Translations under genes and position numbers: made by a program
Assembly (NCBI GenBank): GCA_963751775.1
Contig: CAVVVW010000006.1
Coordinates: forward strand, 77,976-141,975
Reading direction: 5' to 3'
DNA: 64,000 bases
Source of the DNA: CADEEN01 sp963751775
GTDB lineage: Bacteria; Pseudomonadota; Gammaproteobacteria; Burkholderiales; Burkholderiaceae_C
Part shown: piece after piece, positions 59,386-64,000 of the stretch
Position numbering within the stretch: the stretch's first letter is position 1
Layout: each line of letters starts with the position of its first letter
Notes under the pieces: model-generated
Databases searched by the model: none
Told to the model about the DNA's origin: nothing
What the model saw: only the letters and a program-made list of their open reading frames with translations

Positions 59386-62300
59386 ATGACCCTGCTCTCC
59401 CGCCTGGCCCGCTTGGGCAGCGCCTGCCTGATCTTCTTGCTGGCCGCGTGCGGCGGCGGGTCGGCATCGGATCACCCGCCCTGGTACTCGATCAGCGGCA
59501 CGGTGACGGGGCTGGCTGCAGGGACGCAACTCGTCCTGAACAACAACGGCAACGATCCGTTGACGGTCAGTGGCGATGGCGCGTTCACATTCGGCAAGTT
59601 GGTCTTTCTCGATGGCAAGTACGCGGTCACGGTCACGACGCCGCCCACGGGCCAGACCTGCACCGTCTCTCAATGGCTCGGGGTCCGGGGTCGTGGCCGA
59701 CATCACGACCGTCACGGTCGTCTGCTCGATCAACTCCTACTACGTCGGGGTCACGGTTTCCGGCCTGGCCGCGGGCGAACAGGTCACGCTCAACAACAAC
59801 AACGACACCCCCAATCCACTGACCGTCACCTTTGCCCAACAAGGCACCCTGCGTCAACTTTGCGACGAAGGTCGCCTACAACTCCGGTTACGCCGTCACG
59901 GTGGTCACACAGCCCGGCGCCGGCAAGACTTGCACGGTCACCAACGGCTCGGGTTCAGGCGTCGTGGCGGATATCACCAGCGTGGTGGTGACCTGCTCGA
60001 CGAACACCTACAGCATCGGCGGCACGGTTTCGGGCCTGGCCGCGGGCAACCAGGTGACGCTGAACAACAACGGGGCCGACCCCGTGACGCTGCGCGACAA
60101 CGGCGTGTTCACCTTTGCGACACCCGTTGCCTACAACAGCAGCTTCAACGTCACCGTGGGCACGCAGCCGGTCGGCCAGACCTGCACCGTCTCCAACGGC
60201 TCGGGTGCCGGCGTGGTGGCCAACATCACGAACGTCGCAGTCACCTGCTCGACGAACACCTTCACGATCGGCGTGACGGTCACGGGCCTGACCACGGGCC
60301 TGACGCCGGATCAGCAGGTGACGTTGCTCAACGGCGGCAATTCACTGGTCGTCACCGCTGCGCAGAACGGCACGCTGCGCACCTTCAGCACGCCCGTTGT
60401 CTACAACGGCAGCTACAACGTCACCGTGGGCACGCAGCCAATCGACAAGACTTGTACCGTTTCCAACGGCGCGGGTTCTGGCGTCGTGGCCAACATCTCC
60501 AACGTCACGGTCAACTGCTCGACGATCACGTTCACCATCGGTGTCACGGTCTCGGGCCTGGCTGCGGGCCAGCAAGTCACGCTGCTACAACAACGGGGCT
60601 GATGCGCAGATCGTTGCCGCCAATGGTGCCTACACGTTCACGACGCCTGTCGCCTACAACGGCAGCTATGCCGTCACCGTGGGCACCCAGCCCACCGGGC
60701 AGACCTGCTCTGTCGCCAACGGCACGAGCACGGGCGTCACCGCCAACGTCACCAACGTCAACATCACCTGCGCGACGCTCACCTTCACCATCGGCGGCAC
60801 CGTCACGGGCTTGGCCGCGGGCCAGCAGGTCACGCTATTGAACAACGGCAGCGATGCGAAGGTTGTCGTTGCCAATGGCGTCTACGCGTTCACGACGCCG
60901 GTACCCTTCAACGGCAGCTATGCCGTCACCGTGGGCACGCAGCCGGTCGGTCAGAACTGCAGCGTCTCAAGCGGCTCCGGTTCTGGCGTCGTGGCCCCCA
61001 TCACGAACGTCGCGGTCAATTGCTTGACTGCCGTGCCGAATGTTGTCGGCCTGACGCAGGCGGCGGCGAACACCGCAATCACCGGTGCTGGACTGATCGT
61101 AGGCACATTGACCACGACCCCTAGTGGCACCGTTCCCGCAGGCAGCGTCATCAGCGAGTCTCCCGTAGCCGGTACGCTGGTGAACCCGGGTAGTGCGGTC
61201 AGTCTCGTCGTATCCACCGGCCGCATTGCCGTGCCGAACGTCGTCGGACTGACACAGGCGGCTGCGACCACGGCGATCACCAATGCGGGCTTGACGCTCG
61301 GCACGGTGACCACGGCCGCCAGCGGTACCGTGCCCGCAGGCAGCGTCATCAGCGAGTCCCCCGTCGCCGGCACGTTGGTGAACCCGGGTAGCGCGGTGAA
61401 CCTGGTCGTGAGCAGTGGTGCGCTGGTGCCAACGTGGTGGGTCAGACGCAGGCGGCGGCGACGACGGCGATCACGACAGCGGGCCTGGCGCTCGGCACGG
61501 TGACGACGCAGTCGAGCCCGACGGTGCCGGCCGGTACGGTGATCAGCCAGACCCCGGCGGCGGGTACGAACGTGGTCGCCGGCTCGGCGGTGAACCTGGT
61601 CGTGAGCAGTGGTCCGCCGCTGGTGACCGTGCCGAACGTCGTGGGCCAGACGCAGGCGGCGGCGACGACAGCGATCACGAGCGCGGGCCTGGCGCTCGGC
61701 ACAGTGACGACGCAGTCGAGCCCGACGGTGCCGGCCGGTACGGTGATCAGCCAGAACCCGCGGCGGTACCAGCGTGGTCGCCGGCTCGGCGGTGAACCTG
61801 GTCGTGAGCACTGGTCCGGCGCTGGTGACGGTGCCGAACGTGGTGGGTCAGACGCAGGCGGCGGCGACGACGGCGATCACGACTGCGGGCCTGGCGCTCG
61901 GCACCGTGACGCACAGTCGAGCCCGACGGTGCCGGCGGGTACGGTGATCAGCCAGAACCCGGCGGCGGGACGAACGTGGTCGCCGGGCTCGGCGGTGAAC
62001 CTGGTCGTGAGCAGGGTCCGGCGCTGGTGCGGTGCCGAACGTGGTGGGTCAGACGCAGGCGGCGGCGACGACGGCGATCACGACAGCGGGCCTGGTGCTC
62101 GGCACCGTGACGCACAGTCGAGCCCGACGGTGCCGGCCGGTACGGTGATCAGCCAGAACCCGACGGCGGGTGCGAACGTGGCGCCGGCTCGGCGGTGAAC
62201 CTGGTCGTGACAGTGGCTGCGCTGGTGGTGCCGAACGTGGTGGGTCAGACGCAGGCCGCGGCGACGACAGCGATCACGACAGCGGGCCTGGCGCTCGGCA

Positions 62301-63853
62301 CCGTGACGACACAGTCGAGCCCGACGGTGCCGGCGGGTACGGTGATCAGCCAGAACCCGGCGGCGGGTACGAACGTGGTCGCCGGCTCGGCGGTGAACCT
62401 GGTCGTGAGCAGTGGTCGCGCGTGGTGCCGAACGTAGTGGGTCAGACGCAGGCGGCGGCGACGACAGCGATCACGACAGCGGGCCTGGCGCTCGGCACGT
62501 GACGACACAGTCGAGCCCGACGGTGCCGGCCGGTACGGTGATCAGCCAGAACCCGACGGCGGGTGCGAACGTGGTCGCCGGCTCGGCGGTGAACCTGGTC
62601 GTGAGCAGCGGTGCGCGTGGTGCCGAACGTAGTGGGTCAGACGCAGGCGGCGGCGACGACAGCGATCACGACAGCGGGCCTGGCGCTCGGTACCGTGACG
62701 ACACAGTCGAACCCGACGGTGCCGGCCGGTACGGTGATCAGCCAGAACCCGACGGCGGGTACGAACGTGGTCGCCGGCTCGGCGGTGAACCTGGTCGTGA
62801 GCAGTGGTGCGCGTGGTGCCGAACGTAGTGGGTCAGACGCAGGCGGCGGCGACGACGGCGATCACGACAGCGGGCCTGGCGCTCGGCACCGTGACGACGC
62901 AGTCGAGCCCGACGGTGCCGGCCGGTACGGTGATCAGCCAGAACCCGACGGCGGGTGCGAACGTGGTCGCCGGCTCGGCGGTGAACCTGGTCGTGAGCAG
63001 TGGTGCGCTGGTGCCGAACGTAGTGGGTCAGACGCAGGCCGCGGCGACGACGGCGATCACGACAGCGGGCCTGGTGCTCGGCACCGTGACGACACAGTCG
63101 AGCCCGACGGTGCCGGCCGGTACGGTGATCAGCCAGAACCCGGCGGCGGGTGCGAACGTGGTCGCCGGCTCGGCGGTGAACCTGGTCGTGAGCAGTGGTG
63201 CGCGTGGTGCCGAACGTGGTGGGTCAGACGCAGGCCGCGGCGACGACAGCGATCACGACAGCGGGCCTGGCGCTCGGCACCGTGACGACACAGTCGAACC
63301 CGACGGTGCCGGCCGGTACGGTGATCAGCCAGAACCCGACGGCGGGTACGAACGTGGTCGCCGGCTCGGCGGTGAACCTGGTCGTGAGCAGTGGTGCGCT
63401 GGTGCCGAACGTGGTGGGTCAGACGCAGGCCGCGGCGACGACAGCGATCACGACAGCGGGCCTGGCGCTCGGCACCGTGACGACACAGTCGAACGCGACG
63501 GTGGCGGCCGGTACGGTGATCAGCCAGAACCCGACGGCGGGTACGAACGTGGTCGCCGGCTCGGCGGTGAACCTGGTCGTGAGCAGTGGTGCGCTGGTGC
63601 CGAACGTAGTGGGTCAGACGCAGGCGGCGGCGACGACAGCGATCACGAGAGCGGGCCTGGCGCTCGGCACCGTGACGACACAGTCGAGCTTGGAGGCCAT
63701 CGACACGGTGATTAGCCAGAACCCGGTGGCTGGCGCTAGTGCAGTCGCCGGCACTGCGGTGGACCTGGTCCTGAGTAGCGGTCCGGCACCGTGACTGTGC
63801 CGAATGTGGTGGTTCTGTCGCAGGTAACTGCGACAAGTGCAATCGCGCAGTAG
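59386..63853 (+). CDS. giant modular lipoprotein with two-cysteine modules and a PASTA-repeat array (frameshifted)
   Basis: A very long lipoprotein of about 1,490 residues. The signal MTLLSRLARLGSACLIFLLAACGGGS has the lipobox LAAC. Six two-cysteine modules (about 59475-61030) are followed by 14 complete PASTA-like repeats of 65-68 residues: VPNVVGQTQAAATTAITTAG ... GTVISQNPAAGTNVVAGSAVNLVVSSG (61033-63796). A fifteenth, degenerate unit ends in a TAG at 63851. Indels disrupt modules near 59670, 59855 and 60595 and many PASTA units. PASTA domains usually bind peptidoglycan or mediate adhesion and are mostly known from Gram-positive kinases and penicillin-binding proteins, so a long array in a proteobacterial lipoprotein is unusual. 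A fibrillar stalk anchoring to wall or matrix is an inference. Confidence 0.78.
59475..61030 (+). repeat. six tandem repeats encoding two-cysteine modules
   Basis: Module starts read YSISGTVTGLAAGTQ, YYVGVTVSGLAAGEQ, YSIGGTVSGLAAGNQ, FTIGVTVTGLTTGLTPDQQ, FTIGVTVSGLAAGQQ and FTIGGTVTGLAAGQQ. The first three match the first three units of the preceding gene in order, which indicates gene duplication followed by addition of units. Confidence 0.8.
61033..63796 (+). repeat. array of 14 near-identical PASTA repeats (~195 bp each)
   Basis: Unit starts (GTGCCGAACGT or close variant) are at 61033, 61231, 61426, 61629, 61831, 62032, 62228, 62425, 62620, 62816, 63011, 63207, 63402 and 63597, with a degenerate fifteenth at 63797. 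The first two units are divergent (VVGLTQ, ISESPVAGTLVNPG). Units 3 to 13 are almost identical in DNA, and unit 14 diverges again near its end. Recent homogenisation or expansion is evident, and copy number may vary between cells. Confidence 0.85.
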
Positions 63854-63979
63854 TTTGCGGGTTGAACACCTACGCCTTCGACGTCACGGTCTTCAGGCCT
63901 GGCAGGGATCGAACATGTTGCGAAAGCCAACAATGACGGCAAGGCGCTGACTGTTACTGCAGCGCAAGGCGGCACGTAA
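63854..63979 (+). pseudogene. degenerate two-cysteine module after the PASTA array
   Basis: After the TAG at 63851 the sequence still encodes, over two frames, NTYAFDVTV then SGLAGIEHVAKANNDGKALTVTAAQGGT, clearly related to the module start TYSVGVTVSGLAAGEQVTLNNNND. Either the gene continues with sequence errors beyond the window or this is the remnant of a further module or fourth paralogue. Confidence 0.55.
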
Positions 63980-64000
63980 CGGTCCTTGCCAATCGATCGA

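Noticed and set aside
61033..63796. CRISPR-like array
   Set aside because: The repeats are about 195 bp, contiguous without spacers, and encode PASTA-like protein units.

Overview
This is a GC-rich window from a betaproteobacterium, most likely a Burkholderiales member of the Rubrivivax/Leptothrix/Methylibium kind. The evidence is the conserved order fmdB - DUF502 - aspS - nudB - endonuclease - clsB, the ubiJ-ubiB pair, and a methanolan-type exopolysaccharide machinery (EpsB, EpsE, EpsF, EpsG, EpsL). No rRNA, tRNA, IS element or CRISPR was found. Many conserved genes are split by one- or two-base indels, with the pieces in adjacent frames still reading as one full-length protein. I treat these as probable sequence errors and annotate each as one gene with approximate shift positions.

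Layout: (1) 1-8759, metabolic genes: a GntR/HutC-type regulator with a palindromic operator candidate, a LOG-family protein, arginase, a DUF429 - DUF1232 - secreted nuclease group, an EamA transporter, a type II-like asparaginase, and a small unknown protein overlapping N-formylglutamate amidohydrolase and a GNAT acetyltransferase. (2) 8780-18183, core genes, mostly intact: DUF805, clsB, endonuclease, nudB, aspS, DUF502, fmdB, a polyamine-binding protein, ubiB and ubiJ.

(3) 18335-55048, one large exopolysaccharide locus. epsB, epsL and galE are at the left end; epsG, epsF and epsE at the right end. Between them lie two asparagine-synthase-like amidotransferases, two AMP-ligase plus acyl-carrier pairs, an NAD-synthase-like ATPase, a HemK-like methyltransferase, a CapI epimerase and a TviB-type dehydrogenase for uronic acid precursors, six GT4 glycosyltransferases, a Wzx flippase, a Wzy polymerase, a deacetylase, an MBOAT-like membrane protein, a sulfatase-fold membrane protein and a DUF4874/DUF4832 lipoprotein. 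Together they suggest a Wzx/Wzy-dependent, uronate-containing polymer that is heavily decorated by amidation, acylation and deacetylation. The ligase - carrier - MBOAT trio resembles the logic of the Dlt D-alanylation system.

(4) 55396-64000, three tandem paralogous lipoproteins built from about 80-residue two-cysteine modules. The first carries a C-terminal YVTN-like propeller. The third carries 14 near-identical PASTA repeats plus a degenerate one. All three are preceded by copies of the same non-coding leader. They are candidates for surface adhesion or matrix proteins acting with the neighbouring exopolysaccharide.
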